Below are positions 1-10,633 of a stretch of DNA of 64,000 nt, piece after piece. The notes beneath the pieces were generated by a model. The model had not been told where the DNA came from. It ran no database searches and saw only the letters and a program-made list of their open reading frames with translations. Every line of letters starts with the position of its first letter. Positions within the stretch are counted from its first letter, which is position 1. This DNA comes from Aminobacter anthyllidis (lineage in GTDB: Bacteria > Pseudomonadota > Alphaproteobacteria > Rhizobiales > Rhizobiaceae). The translations under genes were made by a program, and so were the position numbers. The DNA lies in the NCBI RefSeq assembly GCF_018555685.1, contig NZ_JAFLWW010000007.1, positions 62,001 through 126,000 of the forward strand, in the 5' to 3' direction.

Positions 1-717
<717 letters not shown>

Positions 718-799
718 TTTTTCTTCCTCGATGAGAACGGTGAGAAAAGCGTCCGGCGACGCCGGATAACTTACAAAGCTCGGCTATGCCGGCCTGCGG

Positions 800-826
800 T
801 TAGCACTCACCAAGGGCGAGCGCTAA
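800..826 (-). promoter_or_regulatory. CIRCE operator (HrcA-binding site) of groESL
   Basis: Inverted repeat TTAGCACTC, nine-base spacer, GAGCGCTAA. It matches the CIRCE consensus (TTAGCACTC-N9-GAGTGCTAA) at all but one position. It sits just downstream of the -10 box and upstream of groES, the usual place for HrcA repression. Confidence 0.95.
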
Positions 827-835
827 CAATGCGAC

Positions 836-864
836 GAGATAAGCCCTAGGCTGGGGCTAGTCAA
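836..864 (-). promoter_or_regulatory. groESL promoter, sigma-70 type
   Basis: On the minus strand TTGACT, a 17-bp spacer and TATCTC form a good housekeeping promoter. The CIRCE operator starts 9 bp downstream of the -10 box. Assignment is by consensus only. Confidence 0.7.
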
Positions 865-1150
865 GACAAGAGGGTGGGCGATCACGATTTTCCGGACGAT
901 GCAGCCCTGAAAGAGTCGAGCCAATCGATGGTGTTCGGAGGCTCGACCCACAGGATGAATCCACCCTGCGGATCGGTAACCATTGTGCCTTCCGCGATCT
1001 GCCAGCGCGCTTCGTCGCACCGTAGAGAGCGAGGTGAGGGGCTGAGCATTTGGTAGCGCCGAGACGTGCCGAGCTTTTGCGTGGAGTGGCCATGCGGGAT
1101 GTCTCCTTTAGCATCATCTCCCGCACCAGAGGCTTGCCCGTTCATGGGAC

Positions 1151-1166
1151 TGTATTTCTATCCACA
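1151..1166 (+). promoter_or_regulatory. NifA-type upstream activator site TGT-N10-ACA
   Basis: TGTATTTCTATCCACA fits the NifA consensus exactly. It overlaps the first bases of the nod box and lies 105 bp upstream of a -24/-12-like element, a normal spacing for NifA. A single TGT-N10-ACA is expected about once per 4 kb by chance, so only the pairing with the -24/-12 element gives it weight. Confidence 0.45.
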
Positions 1167-1208
1167 GGGTGGATGCATCTCATCGAAACAAACGATTTTA
1201 TCAATCTT
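1160..1208 (+). promoter_or_regulatory. nod box (NodD-binding promoter element)
   Basis: A 49-bp element beginning ATCCACAGGGTGGATG, with the conserved core CATCGAAACA and then ACGATTTTATCAATC. This is the canonical rhizobial nod box recognised by NodD with plant flavonoids. It faces right, but no known nod gene follows; the first plausible gene is a 63-codon ORF about 340 bp downstream. Its 5' end overlaps a NifA-type site. The match is strong; the target is uncertain. Confidence 0.9.
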
Positions 1209-1271
1209 CCGGAATCTCGCGTTTGACGTCAGCACCTCACACGCCCTGATCGCCCGCTCCCCTCACCAGAG

Positions 1272-1287
1272 CGGCAGATTTTTTGCA
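1272..1287 (+). promoter_or_regulatory. possible sigma-54 promoter
   Basis: CGGCAGATTTTTTGCA has GG and GC ten bases apart, with a good -12 half (TTGCA) and a weaker -24 half. It lies downstream of the NifA-type site and ahead of the 63-codon ORF. Confidence 0.4.
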
Positions 1288-1544
1288 GAGGTACTCGGAC
1301 TGAATACGCGTTCCCATTCACGTTAGTTGTGGATAACAAGGCTGAATTAACATGCAAAATCTGCGCATCTAAATCGATTTGAGCACTCACGGACGTTGCG
1401 GACCAGAATCGCCGTCACCCTGAAATCGACAAGGCATCGGCTATCCCAAAATCGGGGCTTGACGTTACGTAAGGTCCTATGTTTTCCGATGTGCGGGAAC
1501 GACTTCCAGTCTCAGCCCAAGGGCAACGAAAATGAGGGGCAGCA

Positions 1545-1736
1545 ATGGTGGCTGGCGAACCTAATGACGTGCGCGTCAAGCGTTGTGGTGGGGGATGGGT
1601 TGTTCATATTGTCGAGGACGGCAAACTGACAGTTCTTCGGTTCAAGACACAGTTTCCCGCCGAAAATTACGCCGATGGCCAACGAGCCAGGCTCGGTCTT
1701 GCTGCCAAGCCACCGATCGACGAACCTGATATGTAA
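1545..1736 (+). CDS. Small conserved-looking hypothetical protein (63 aa)
   Basis: Starts MVAGEPNDVRVKRCGGGW after a good ribosome site (GAGGGG, about 6 bases before the ATG). The sequence looks like a compact beta-rich fold: a repeated hydrophobic pattern around WVVHIVEDGKLTVLRF, then a charged C-terminus. No signal peptide or membrane segment is seen. It is the only convincing gene downstream of the nod box and the putative NifA/sigma-54 element, so it could be induced by flavonoids, by NifA, or both. Its function is unknown. A chance ORF is possible, but the start context and protein-like composition argue for a real gene. Confidence 0.55.
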   Translation: MVAGEPNDVRVKRCGGGWVVHIVEDGKLTVLRFKTQFPAENYADGQRARLGLAAKPPIDEPDM

Positions 1737-2172
1737 CGCGATCAGGCGTCGGATGGCTGGCGAGCCTTGGCGCCGGCGGGAAACACTTTGCCGAAGGCCC
1801 ACCTCAATGCTGCTTGCGGCCGTTCGGCTAGCCATATTCGCGATGATGGTTTGGCACCGCTGCCGATGCGGAAGACGGTGGCCTGCTTGATCGACACGGC
1901 GGCAAAGATCATGAAAAGCCAGGTCGTCAAGGACCCAGCCGCGGCGCTTGAGAAAGCAGAAAGAATTTGCAAGCCGCCACCGCAAGTAACCTGAGACAAG
2001 GGTCAGACATGCAAACCGCTGTTCGCGGATCAGCAGCTGCGAGACATTGCGCCATCCCACGAAGGCCCACGGTGCCCAAGGCGCAGTAGGCATCGGCCTT
2101 TTTCAGCAACTTCGTCGAGTCTTAGACCAGACGCTCTTCAGTGCCGAGGCTCGCACATCTGCGGAGCGCGGC
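1737..2172. other. Intergenic stretch, no convincing gene
   Basis: ORFs occur on both strands, but none combines a start context with recognisable protein sequence. It separates the rightward 63-codon ORF from the leftward bio/pan operon, whose 3' end lies at its right edge. No clear hairpin terminator was found. Confidence 0.5.
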
Positions 2173-2625
2173 TCACGCCCCGGAGACCAAGGCTGGAATT
2201 GCCAAAGCTTCATTCGCCTCATCAAGGATCGAGAAACTGTAACGGCCGTCTGTGTCAAGATCGACGGAGTAGCTCAGGCGGTCGAGTATGTAGTTATCCT
2301 GGTCGAACGTGACGATGCGCGGCTTCAGCGAGGTGATATGCGCTTCGTCCAGGTAGATGGAGTTGCAGACGATAATTGGGTCGTCGGGCTGACAGGTGCG
2401 AGCCGCCGCTCCGTTGAGGATGCAGCACCGTGAACCGCGCTCGCCGAGGATGACATAGGTCGAAATCCGCGCACCGGAATTCTTGTTCCATATCTCCACG
2501 AATTCCATCGGCAGGATCCCGGCTGCCTCGCAGTGGTCGGGGTCGAGCGTTATCGATCCATGGTAATTGAGGTTCGCTTCGGTGACATGGATGCCGTGCA
2601 GCTTGCCGGCGACTAGTTTTCGCAT
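2173..2625 (-). CDS. panD: Aspartate 1-decarboxylase
   Basis: Converts L-aspartate to beta-alanine for pantothenate and CoA. The N-terminus MRKLVAGKLHGIHVTEANL, the self-cleavage motif YHGSITLD (Gly-Ser bond giving the pyruvoyl group), the STY segment and the INGAAA-type motif (LNGAAAR) are those of PanD. At 150 residues it is longer than the usual ~126, with an extra acidic C-terminal tail. The MRKLVAG start is chosen by family alignment; ATGs 18-24 bp upstream are alternatives. It is the last gene of bioBFDAZ-panD, an arrangement reported for the M. loti R7A island. BioZ and CoA-linked steps make its place in a biotin operon sensible. Confidence 0.9.
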   Translation of the reverse strand: MRKLVAGKLHGIHVTEANLNYHGSITLDPDHCEAAGILPMEFVEIWNKNSGARISTYVILGERGSRCCILNGAAARTCQPDDPIIVCNSIYLDEAHITSLKPRIVTFDQDNYILDRLSYSVDLDTDGRYSFSILDEANEALAIPALVSGA

Positions 2626-2681
2626 TGGTTCTGTTGTCCTCATCATCATACAAGGTGAATGTTGGCAGCCGGTTCGCGCGA

Positions 2682-3665
2682 CTAAATTCCAATGACGAGC
2701 GCACCTCCGCTGAGGCCCGCACCCGCAGCCGCTAGAAGAACCTTCTCTCCCGCCCCAAACGGCTGCGTGCGATGAGCGAGCGACAGCGACAGCGGGATCG
2801 TCGCGGCAGAAGAATTGCCGTATTCGGAGATCGACTTGACGATCGTGTGATCGGCGATGCCGAGGTTTCGCCCGACCGCATCGAAAATGCGGGCATTGGC
2901 CTGGTGCGGTACGAACCGATCGATGTCCTGCGGCCGCATCCGGGCCGCCGCGAGTGCGTCCTGCGAGCAGGCAGTCATCATCTCAACCGCCTTGGCGAAC
3001 ACTTCGCGGCCGTCGGTGATCGTCATGCGGGTTTGCTCGAGATCGAGGTCGCCATGGAACGGGGTGTTGCTTCCGCCGGCGGGAATCTGGATCAACCCAT
3101 AGCGCGATCCGTCGGAATTCACCGAAGCGCCGAGAATGCCTCGATCCGGTTTATCGCACGGACCAATCACCACGGCGCCAGCAGCATCGGCAAACAGCAC
3201 GGCGCTGGCGCGCTCGGCGGGATTGATGCGGCGGCTAAGGATGTTGGCGGCGATGACGAGGCTCACCTTGCCATGCAGCCGGGTGAATCCGTCAGCGAAC
3301 ATCAGCGCATAGATGAAGCCGGCGCAGGCGCCGGTGAGATCGATAGCGCCGGCCCGGCCGAGCCCCAGCCGATGTGCGACCAGCGGCGCACTTGGTGGCA
3401 GAAGGTGGTCGGGGGTCGAGGTGGCGAGCAACAGAAGACCGATGTCGCTCCGGTCGATGCCGGCATTCGCCAGCGCCATGTCGCCGGCTTGCGCGGCAAG
3501 GCCCGACAGCGTGTCTTCGTCGGTTGCCCAGAAGCGCGAGCGAATGCCGGTGCGCCGCTCGATCCAGCCGGGTTCAAGCCCGAGACGGTCTTCAATTTCC
3601 GGGTTCTCGACCTTGCGCGACGGCGCATGATGACCAAACCCGAGGACGCGCGACGATCCGCTCAT
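2682..3665 (-). CDS. bioZ: BioZ, beta-ketoacyl-ACP synthase III-like enzyme for pimeloyl formation
   Basis: 327 residues of the FabH (KAS III) family. The catalytic Cys lies in TGACAGF, the His in VPHQANAR and the Asn in EYGNSSAA. In M. loti R7A a FabH-like bioZ in the same operon supplies the pimeloyl moiety of biotin, replacing the BioC/BioH route. It starts with an ATG overlapping the bioA stop by 4 bp, so translation is coupled. It is a cytoplasmic thiolase-fold enzyme. The operon position distinguishes it from the housekeeping fatty-acid FabH. Confidence 0.92.
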   Translation of the reverse strand: MSGSSRVLGFGHHAPSRKVENPEIEDRLGLEPGWIERRTGIRSRFWATDEDTLSGLAAQAGDMALANAGIDRSDIGLLLLATSTPDHLLPPSAPLVAHRLGLGRAGAIDLTGACAGFIYALMFADGFTRLHGKVSLVIAANILSRRINPAERASAVLFADAAGAVVIGPCDKPDRGILGASVNSDGSRYGLIQIPAGGSNTPFHGDLDLEQTRMTITDGREVFAKAVEMMTACSQDALAAARMRPQDIDRFVPHQANARIFDAVGRNLGIADHTIVKSISEYGNSSAATIPLSLSLAHRTQPFGAGEKVLLAAAGAGLSGGALVIGI

Positions 3666-4927
3666 GGCTTTGTGCCGAAGCGTTCGCCGGCCTCCTCGAT
3701 GGCGTCATGGAGCCCGTCCAATTCCTCGCCGGTGATGCAATAGGGCGGCAGAAGATAGAGGACGTTGCCGAGCGGGCGCACGAGCATGCCGCGCTCGAGG
3801 AAGAATGCGCGCAGCTTTGGCCCAATCTCGGCCAGGTAACCGGCTGAGCCAGTGCGCAGATCGAGGGCCGCGATCGTGCCGGTCGCCCGGCTGTCGGTGA
3901 AGTTGGCATTGTCGCGAAAGCGCTGAAGCCCGGCGGCCTGCCTCGCGCTCAGGGCCGCGACCCGCTCGGCCACCGGCTCGTCATGCCAGATCTCGACATT
4001 GGCGAGGGCTGCCGCGCAGGCCATCGGATTGGCGGTGTAGGAACTCGAGTGGAAAAACGTCTTCTTGCGGTCCATCGAATAGTGGGCCTGGAAGATGGCA
4101 TCGGTCGCAAGCGTGGCGGCCAGCGGGATCACGCCGCCCGTCAGCCCTTTCGAGGTGCACAGGATGTCCGGCGAGATCGACGCCTGCTCGCAGGCGAACA
4201 TGGTCCCGGTGCGTCCCCAGCCGGTCATCACTTCGTCGGCGATCAGCAGTGTGCCGGAGGCCTCAGCGATCTTCTTCAACTCGGCCAGAACCCATGCCGG
4301 ATACATCAGCATGCCGCCGGCGCCAAGCACGAGCGGCTCGACGATCAGCGCGGCCGCGCGCCGGTCACGGCTGACGGCCTCGAAACGATCCAGCGTTTCC
4401 TGCTCGCGCCCGGAGGCCGGGAAGGGGATTGTGTCGACCTCGAACAGCAAGGGCTCGTAGGCGGCGTTGAACACGCCTCGGGCGCCGACGCTCATCGTGC
4501 CGATGGTGTCGCCATGATAGCTGTGCTCCATGACGACGATGCGCGAGCGCGGCGCGCCGATGTTGCGGAAATAGCCGAGCGCCATCTTCAGCGCGACTTC
4601 GACTGAGGTCGAGCCGCTGTCGGAATAAAACACCCAGTCGAGACCGGTGGGAGCGAGCCCGACAAGCGCCCTGGCCAAGCGTTCGGCTGGCTCGTGGGTG
4701 AAGCCCGCGAAGATGATCTGGTCGAGGCTCGACGCGGTCGTCTCGATGGCCCTGATGATGCGGGGATGGCGGTGGCCATGCGTGACGACCCACCAGGACG
4801 AAATGGCGTCCAGGATACGTGTGCCGTCAGCCTTGTAGAGATAGGCGCCTTCCGTCCTGACGATTTCAGGGATAGCCGGCTCGAGCGCGTGCTGGGTGAA
4901 CGGATGCCAGACTTGAGACTGCGACAT
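3662..4927 (-). CDS. bioA: Adenosylmethionine-8-amino-7-oxononanoate aminotransferase
   Basis: Class III PLP aminotransferase of 421 residues that converts KAPA to DAPA using S-adenosylmethionine as amino donor. BioA traits are the N-terminal WHPFTQH, the segment [10 protein letters not shown] and the PLP lysine in CTSKGLTGG. The ATG overlaps the bioD stop by one base (TGATG). It lies between bioD and bioZ in the biotin operon. Confidence 0.97.
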   Translation of the reverse strand: MSQSQVWHPFTQHALEPAIPEIVRTEGAYLYKADGTRILDAISSWWVVTHGHRHPRIIRAIETTASSLDQIIFAGFTHEPAERLARALVGLAPTGLDWVFYSDSGSTSVEVALKMALGYFRNIGAPRSRIVVMEHSYHGDTIGTMSVGARGVFNAAYEPLLFEVDTIPFPASGREQETLDRFEAVSRDRRAAALIVEPLVLGAGGMLMYPAWVLAELKKIAEASGTLLIADEVMTGWGRTGTMFACEQASISPDILCTSKGLTGGVIPLAATLATDAIFQAHYSMDRKKTFFHSSSYTANPMACAAALANVEIWHDEPVAERVAALSARQAAGLQRFRDNANFTDSRATGTIAALDLRTGSAGYLAEIGPKLRAFFLERGMLVRPLGNVLYLLPPYCITGEELDGLHDAIEEAGERFGTKP

Positions 4928-5562
4928 CACTCGCCTCCTGCGATCGCTGCGAGGTCGAAGCCGGCAACCATCGCTTCCCTCAGCGTCTCACTCGTCAGCG
5001 GATCGAGCAGCGGCAGCCTGCCAAGCTGGCGTATGCCGCTGAATTCCACGATTGTCCTTTGCGTATCGGCCACTTCATCGCCGATGAAGGCGATGCCGAC
5101 GAGCGGGATCGAGCGAGCCCGCAGGGCCTCGATCGACAACAAGGTGTGATTGATGGTGCCGAGCTTGGTACGGGCGCACAGGATGATCGGCACCCGCCAC
5201 TGAGCGAATATGTCGATGAACTTGGTCCGCCGGTTGAGCGGCACCATCAGTCCCCCGGCACCTTCGATGACGATCGGACCCGGCAAGTCCGGAAGCGAGA
5301 GCCTTGCCACGTCTATCGCGACGCCATCGAGTTCGGCCGAACGATGCGGCGACAGCGGCTCCTTCAGGCGATACACTTCCGGCAGCACGCGCCCCGGCGG
5401 AAGGCCGGCAAGCCGCGCAACAACCTCGCTGTCGGTCTCGCCGTCGAGGCCCGACTGCACCGGCTTCCAGTAGAAGCCGTTGAGGAAGCCGGCCAATCCC
5501 GCCGAAAACACCGTCTTGCCGATTCCGGTATCTGTTCCGGTGATGACGATGCGCTTGGTCAT
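4927..5562 (-). CDS. bioD: Dethiobiotin synthetase
   Basis: 211 residues. The P-loop GTDTGIGKTVFSAGL near the N-terminus and the segment VIEGAGGLMVPLN identify BioD, which closes the ureido ring of dethiobiotin with CO2 and ATP. The MTKRIVITG start is preceded by GGAGG at good spacing, so it is preferred over an in-frame ATG five codons upstream. It lies 11 bp after bioF. Confidence 0.97.
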   Translation of the reverse strand: MTKRIVITGTDTGIGKTVFSAGLAGFLNGFYWKPVQSGLDGETDSEVVARLAGLPPGRVLPEVYRLKEPLSPHRSAELDGVAIDVARLSLPDLPGPIVIEGAGGLMVPLNRRTKFIDIFAQWRVPIILCARTKLGTINHTLLSIEALRARSIPLVGIAFIGDEVADTQRTIVEFSGIRQLGRLPLLDPLTSETLREAMVAGFDLAAIAGGE

Positions 5563-5573
5563 GTCGCCTCCGA

Positions 5574-6713
5574 TCATGTTTGGGCCAACACCTCAACGAG
5601 CGCCTCGACCATCGCTGAAATGTCGGCTTCGTCGACGTTGAGCGTCAGCGAAATGCGCAGCCGCGATGTGCCCTCGGGTACGGTCGGCGGACGAATGCCG
5701 CGTATGTCGAAGCCGCGCGTCTGCAGCGCCGCCGCCACCGCCATGGTGCGCCTGTTGTCGCCGATGACAAAGGGCTGGATCTGCGAGCCGCTGGGCTTCA
5801 TGCCGCAGCGCTCGGCCAATTGGCGGCCCGCGAAGGCTACGCGCTCCTGCAGCTGGACACGGCGTTGGGGCTCGTCGGACAGCATGGCCAGCGCTTCGCG
5901 CACTGCCACCGCCATCAGAGGCGACGGCGCGGTGGCGTAGATGAATGGCCGGCAGCGGTTGACGAGATAGTCGCATAGCGTTCCCGGCCCGGTGACGAGT
6001 GCGCCGGACGCGCCGAGCGCCTTGCCGCATGTGTGAAGTGCGACAATGTTGTCGCGGCCCTCGAAAGCGGCGGCCAGCCCGCGGCCGTCCGGTCCCCAGA
6101 TGCCGGTGGCATGCGCCTCGTCGACGACGAGGAATGCCTCGTGCCGATCGGCAAGCGCGATAAGGCGCGCCATCGGGGCGCGGTCGCCATCCATGCTGTA
6201 GAGGCTTTCGACCGCGATCCAGACGCGCCCGGTGCCGCCTTCGGCGCGCCAGCGCGTGATCGCATCCTCGACAGCATCGATGTCGTTATGCGCGGCGAGC
6301 TTGAACTCGGCGCGGCCAGCGCGGGCCCCCTCATGCATGCTGGCATGAGCAAGCTCGTCGAGGATCAAGAGGTCGCCCTTTTGCGGCAGCGTCGTCAGCA
6401 GAGCGAAGTTGGCGATATAGCCGCTGCCGAAGAACAGCGCGCGTTCGGCGCCGAAGAACGTCGCGGCGTCTGCCTCCAGGGCCTCGTGCTCCGGTGAGTT
6501 GCCCCTTAACAACCGCGATCCGGTCGCGCCGACCGGCGTCCCCCGCGCAATCGCCGCCGCCACCGCTTCGCCAAGTCTTTTGGAGGCGGCAAGCCCGAGA
6601 TAGTCGTTCGACGAGAAGTCGAGCCCGGCGCGCGGTGCAATTGTGCGCAGCCGGTCCTTGCGCGCCAGTCCGCGCAAGGACGCGTCATACCGGGCAAGAA
6701 GTGCCTCGTTCAT
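5574..6713 (-). CDS. bioF: 8-amino-7-oxononanoate synthase
   Basis: 379 residues, alpha-oxoamine synthase family, PLP-dependent. It condenses pimeloyl-ACP/CoA with alanine to give KAPA. Recognised by [32 protein letters not shown] and the PLP lysine in [10 protein letters not shown]. The [10 protein letters not shown] start overlaps the bioB stop by 4 bp, so the two are translationally coupled. Confidence 0.97.
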   Translation of the reverse strand: MNEALLARYDASLRGLARKDRLRTIAPRAGLDFSSNDYLGLAASKRLGEAVAAAIARGTPVGATGSRLLRGNSPEHEALEADAATFFGAERALFFGSGYIANFALLTTLPQKGDLLILDELAHASMHEGARAGRAEFKLAAHNDIDAVEDAITRWRAEGGTGRVWIAVESLYSMDGDRAPMARLIALADRHEAFLVVDEAHATGIWGPDGRGLAAAFEGRDNIVALHTCGKALGASGALVTGPGTLCDYLVNRCRPFIYATAPSPLMAVAVREALAMLSDEPQRRVQLQERVAFAGRQLAERCGMKPSGSQIQPFVIGDNRRTMAVAAALQTRGFDIRGIRPPTVPEGTSRLRISLTLNVDEADISAMVEALVEVLAQT

Positions 6714-7705
6714 TGCGTGCCGATTTCCATCGGCTCGATGCCGAGACGCTGGAACAGCAGAGTATCCTTGTCTTCGCCGGGATTGTCCGCCGTCAGCAGT
6801 GTGTCGCCGACGAAGATCGAGTTGGCGCCGGCAAAAAAGCACAGCGCCTGCATTTCATCGGTCATGGCGGTGCGGCCGGCGGAGAGTCGGACATGCGATT
6901 TCGGCATCATGATGCGCGCCAGCGCGATGACGCGCACGAATTCGATCGGCTCGATGGGTTTAGCCTCGGCAAGCGGGGTGCCCTCGATCGGGATGAGCAT
7001 GTTGATCGGCACGCTTTCCGGGTGCTCCGGCAGGTTGGCCAGCGTCACCAGCATGTCGATCCGGTCCACCGGCTCTTCGCCCATGCCGACAATGCCGCCG
7101 CAACAGACCTTAATGCCGCTGTCGCGGACATTGGCGAGCGTATCCAGCCGATCGGCAAACGTGCGCGTCGAGATGATCTCTGAGTAATAGCGCTCGGAGG
7201 TGTCGATGTTGTGGTTGTAGTAGTCGAGACCGGCCTGTTTCAGACGAGCGGCCTGCTCAAGATCGAGCATGCCGAGCGTCATGCAGGTCTCCATACCGAG
7301 TGCCTTGACACCCTCGACCATCGCCACCACCGCGTCCATGTCGCGCGCCTTCGGGTTTCGCCAGGCAGCGCCCATGCAATAGCGGGTGGCGCCGGCGTCA
7401 CGGGCCTTGGTCGCCTCGGCGATGACGCGCCGGACCTCCATCAGCTTTGACGCCTTCAACCCGCTTTCGTGATGTGCCGATTGGCTGCAATAGCCGCAAT
7501 CCTCCGGGCATCCGCCTGTTTTGATGCTGAGAAGCCGGCTGAGCTGGACCTTGTTGGGATCGAAATTCTGCCGGTGAAGGGTCTGGGCCTGAAACAAAAG
7601 GTCGTTGAATGGCGCGTCGTGGAGCGCTTGGGCTTCCGCTCGCGTCCAAGGGGGAAGCGCCCAACCGATTGGATCCGAGGTCAGGTCTGGGCTGAGTTCG
7701 TTCAT
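6710..7705 (-). CDS. bioB: Biotin synthase
   Basis: 331 residues, radical-SAM sulfur insertase converting dethiobiotin to biotin. The [4Fe-4S] motif is CPEDCGYC in the sequence [18 protein letters not shown]. It is the first gene of bioBFDAZ-panD, so the operon promoter should lie in the 145 bp upstream. No BioR-type palindrome (TTATMKATAA) was seen there. Island-borne biotin genes may help rhizosphere growth of recipients. Confidence 0.97.
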   Translation of the reverse strand: MNELSPDLTSDPIGWALPPWTRAEAQALHDAPFNDLLFQAQTLHRQNFDPNKVQLSRLLSIKTGGCPEDCGYCSQSAHHESGLKASKLMEVRRVIAEATKARDAGATRYCMGAAWRNPKARDMDAVVAMVEGVKALGMETCMTLGMLDLEQAARLKQAGLDYYNHNIDTSERYYSEIISTRTFADRLDTLANVRDSGIKVCCGGIVGMGEEPVDRIDMLVTLANLPEHPESVPINMLIPIEGTPLAEAKPIEPIEFVRVIALARIMMPKSHVRLSAGRTAMTDEMQALCFFAGANSIFVGDTLLTADNPGEDKDTLLFQRLGIEPMEIGTQ

Positions 7706-7850
7706 AAGGTCTTGTTCTCCATAATCTTCCGTCCTTGACCTGGAGCGTTGCAGTGGATGCTGAAGACAAGGCGCATGCCAGCGGGAAGTCTTCTATCGAA
7801 ACGCGACTGGTGGCGCTCTTGAGCGGACTCTCCAACTGCTGCCCGCAGGC

Positions 7851-8003
7851 TCAACTCACGTCATCCGTGGGGATTACGGTTTCCGTTATTTTACTCTGAG
7901 CACAGGAATGCTCCTTTCTGATCGCGTCGCAGGATTCGGTGAAGGCGACGTCCAGCAGATAACTCAGAAGTTCCAGCCCGTGAGAGGCCGCCAACTGGCG
8001 CAT
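7851..8003 (-). CDS. Small hypothetical protein (~50 aa)
   Basis: The readable part, MRQLAASHGLELLSYLLDVA and onward, looks like a short helical protein of the kind common in rhizobia. The reading frame continues upstream, and VIICRLDEM before this Met also looks protein-like, so the true start may be earlier at a TTG. No ribosome site settles it. It lies between the bio and nad operons on the same strand. Function unknown. Confidence 0.4.
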   Translation of the reverse strand: MRQLAASHGLELLSYLLDVAFTESCDAIRKEHSCAQSKITETVIPTDDVS

Positions 8004-8208
8004 CTCGTCGAGTCGGCAGATGATGACGCCAAGGACTGCGACGCGGCTTTCTGTGCCTTGCTGGTCCGTCCCTCCCGCCTCCGTTGTTGAAGCGTGTCGC
8101 CTGGCGCCGAGAAGGCTTGCGTCGGCTGTTGGTGGAACCGGGGACGTGCTGACGCAGGTTAGCCTGCGACCAAAGGAGTTCCTGCGATCCCGGTTCATGT
8201 CCTCTCCA

Positions 8209-9090
8209 TCAGTTCAGATGCCTGTTGCAATTTCGGTCGGCCGGCATGTCGAGACCAATGTCGAGAATGGGCGCGCTGTGGGTAAGCCAGCCGACCGATA
8301 TGAGGTCGACGCCGGTCGCCGCAATTGCGGGGGCACTCGCCCGCGTTACCCGGCCCGAAGCCTCGGTGATCGCGCGGCCACCGACCATAGCCACAGCCTG
8401 CGCAAGGCCCTCGACCGACATGTTGTCGAGGAGCACGGCGTCGACGCCCGCTGTAAGCGCGATCTCCAACTGGTCCAGCCTGTCGACCTCGACCTCGATC
8501 TTGACCATGTGACCGATGGCGCTGCGCGCCCGCTCGATTGCGGTGCGGATATCGCCGGCAATGGCGATGTGGTTGTCCTTGATCAGCACGGCGTCGTCGA
8601 GCGCGAAGCGGTGATTGGCACCGCCGCCCGCTCGTACCGCATACTTTTCCAGGACACGCAGGCCGGGCGTCGTTTTGCGTGTGCACACGATTTTTGCGTT
8701 ATGGCCCCTCACCGCGTTTACGAGCGTAGCCGTTGCCGTCGCGATGCCGCTGAGTTTGCATAAGAAATTGAGCGCCGTCCGCTCCGCCGTCAGCAGGCTG
8801 CGCGCCGGCCCGTTTACGATCGCGATGGTCTGGCCGGCCGAAACCTTGCCGCCCTCAGGACACCGCAGCTGGATGCTGATCCCGGGATCGACCAGCAGGA
8901 AGGCAAACATGACCAGGTCGAGCCCGGCAACAACGCCTGCCTGCCGGGCATTCAACGCCAGCGTCGCTTTGCAATCGGCGGGGATGATCGCATCGCTCGT
9001 GATGTCGCCGGCTCTGCCCAGGTCTTCAAGCAGGGCAGAACGCACGATGGGCTCCATGATGATCTGGGGAAGTGGTGCAAGTGAAGTCAT
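8209..9090 (-). CDS. nadC: Nicotinate-nucleotide pyrophosphorylase (quinolinate phosphoribosyltransferase)
   Basis: 293 residues. It turns quinolinate and PRPP into nicotinate mononucleotide, the last step of the de novo NAD precursor pathway. Seen are EDLGRAGDITSDAII near the N-terminus, CTRKTTPGLRVLEKYAVRAG with the substrate-binding Arg and Lys, and EVEVDRLDQLEIAL. The MTSLAPLPQ start lies directly after nadB's stop. Third gene of nadABC. Confidence 0.97.
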   Translation of the reverse strand: MTSLAPLPQIIMEPIVRSALLEDLGRAGDITSDAIIPADCKATLALNARQAGVVAGLDLVMFAFLLVDPGISIQLRCPEGGKVSAGQTIAIVNGPARSLLTAERTALNFLCKLSGIATATATLVNAVRGHNAKIVCTRKTTPGLRVLEKYAVRAGGGANHRFALDDAVLIKDNHIAIAGDIRTAIERARSAIGHMVKIEVEVDRLDQLEIALTAGVDAVLLDNMSVEGLAQAVAMVGGRAITEASGRVTRASAPAIAATGVDLISVGWLTHSAPILDIGLDMPADRNCNRHLN

Positions 9091-9091
9091 G

Positions 9092-10633
9092 TCAACGGCT
9101 CCGTTCGGATGCTTGCCATCTGAGCGTGACGGCATTCTCAAAAGCTGTGCAGAGCGTCAATCGTGAGGGGAGGGCGGCGGCATCGCGCCCGGGGAAATCG
9201 GATCGAAAGTGGGAGCCGCGGCTCTCCTCGCGCCGAAGGGCGGCGATCGCCATCAACAATGCCACCAGGGCCGGATCGGCCGCGGCCGTCTCGCAAACAG
9301 AGATCGGCAGCAGTGTCGCGACCGTGTCGCACAATGATTTCCCATTCCGAACAATGCCAAGCGCATTGGACACAATCGGGCGAATAGGTGAAGGGTCGGG
9401 CCGGATGGGAACAGTTGCCGGAAGCCTAGGCCACTGCCAACCCGCAGACGTACCCGCGACGCTTTCAGCCACCCAGGCGGCGGTTGCAACCGCTTCGGTC
9501 AGCGAGTTGCTGGCAAGCCGGTTGGCGCCATGCAGTCCTGTGCATGCGACTTCGCCACAGGCCCACAGGCCGCTAACGGAAGTTCGCCCCTCGGCGTCAA
9601 CGGCCACGCCGCCCATGTGATAGTGAGCAGCGGGCCGTACGGGAATGGGTTCCACCGCCGGATCGATGCCGGCATGCTTGCAAATAGCGTCGATTGCCGG
9701 AAAGCGTCTTGCGAATTTCTGCCCGAGACAATGTCGGGCATCGAGATAGACGCCATGCCCGGCTGCGAGCTGATCCGAGATCGCCCGCGCGACCACATCG
9801 CGCGATGCGAGTTCTGCCCCGGGCGTGTCTGCCAGGAAGCGATGGCCGTGCTCATCGATCAGCACCGCGCCTTCGCCACGCACTGCTTCGCTGACAAGCG
9901 GCATTGGCCGGCGCGCAATGTCGAGGGCCGTCGGGTGGAATTGCACGAATTCGAGATCGGCCAGTTCCGCGCCCGCGCAGGCGGCCAGCGCCAGGCCATG
10001 CCCGAATGAGGAGAGCGGATTGGTTGTGTCGCAAAACAGGCCGCCCATCCCACCGGTGGCCAGCACCACGCGGCGTGTGGGCAATGCGAACACGCCGCCG
10101 TGCAGGGCAGCCACCACCCCTACAATGCTGCCTTCCGCGACAACCAAGCGAAGCGCTGTCATGCCTTCCATGATCGTGATCGAACGGGTTCGCCGCGCCA
10201 CGCCGAGCAGCGCCCGAAACAACTCGCGGCCGGTTGCGTCGCCGGCGGCGTGCACGATGCGGCGACGCGAATGCGCCGCTTCCAGGCCCAGCTGCAGCCT
10301 CCCGTCTAGCGAGCGGTCGAAAGGAGTACCAAGACGAATGAGATTCTCGACGGCTTGAGGTGCGGCGTCTACCACCCGCCTGGCCATTTGTTCGTCGCAA
10401 AGCCCATCGCCGGCAGCAAGCGTATCGGCGAGGTGCAGGTCGGGGCTGTCGTCCTCCCCCAGACTCGCTGCGAGGCCGCCCTGCGCGAGGGTGCTCGAGG
10501 CTTCGGTTCCGAGCGGGGTTCCGGACAGAAGGACGACTGGTTGCGGCGCCAGGTGTAGCGCCGTCATGAGCCCGGCGATGCCAGCGCCGATGATGACCGG
10601 CGCTCCGCCAATGTGATGGATGTCCGCCGTCAT
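9092..10633 (-). CDS. nadB: L-aspartate oxidase
   Basis: 513 residues, FAD enzyme oxidising aspartate to iminoaspartate. The dinucleotide-binding [14 protein letters not shown] is at the N-terminus, followed by [18 protein letters not shown] and, near the C-terminal half, [11 protein letters not shown]. Its ATG overlaps the nadA stop by 4 bp. Together with NadA it forms quinolinate. Confidence 0.97.
   Translation of the reverse strand: MTADIHHIGGAPVIIGAGIAGLMTALHLAPQPVVLLSGTPLGTEASSTLAQGGLAASLGEDDSPDLHLADTLAAGDGLCDEQMARRVVDAAPQAVENLIRLGTPFDRSLDGRLQLGLEAAHSRRRIVHAAGDATGRELFRALLGVARRTRSITIMEGMTALRLVVAEGSIVGVVAALHGGVFALPTRRVVLATGGMGGLFCDTTNPLSSFGHGLALAACAGAELADLEFVQFHPTALDIARRPMPLVSEAVRGEGAVLIDEHGHRFLADTPGAELASRDVVARAISDQLAAGHGVYLDARHCLGQKFARRFPAIDAICKHAGIDPAVEPIPVRPAAHYHMGGVAVDAEGRTSVSGLWACGEVACTGLHGANRLASNSLTEAVATAAWVAESVAGTSAGWQWPRLPATVPIRPDPSPIRPIVSNALGIVRNGKSLCDTVATLLPISVCETAAADPALVALLMAIAALRREESRGSHFRSDFPGRDAAALPSRLTLCTAFENAVTLRWQASERSR

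Noticed and set aside
882..1145. Minus-strand ORF with protein-like end (EARWQIAEGTMVTDPQGGF)
   Set aside because: No ribosome site, uneven composition and no known family; it may be a gene remnant but cannot be supported as a gene.
2772..3743. 324-codon plus-strand ORF opposite bioZ and bioA
   Set aside because: High-GC antisense shadow; bioZ on the other strand has all catalytic residues and proper coupling to bioA.
7706..7850. Search for a BioR operator upstream of bioB
   Set aside because: No TTATMKATAA-type palindrome is present, so BioR control is not claimed.
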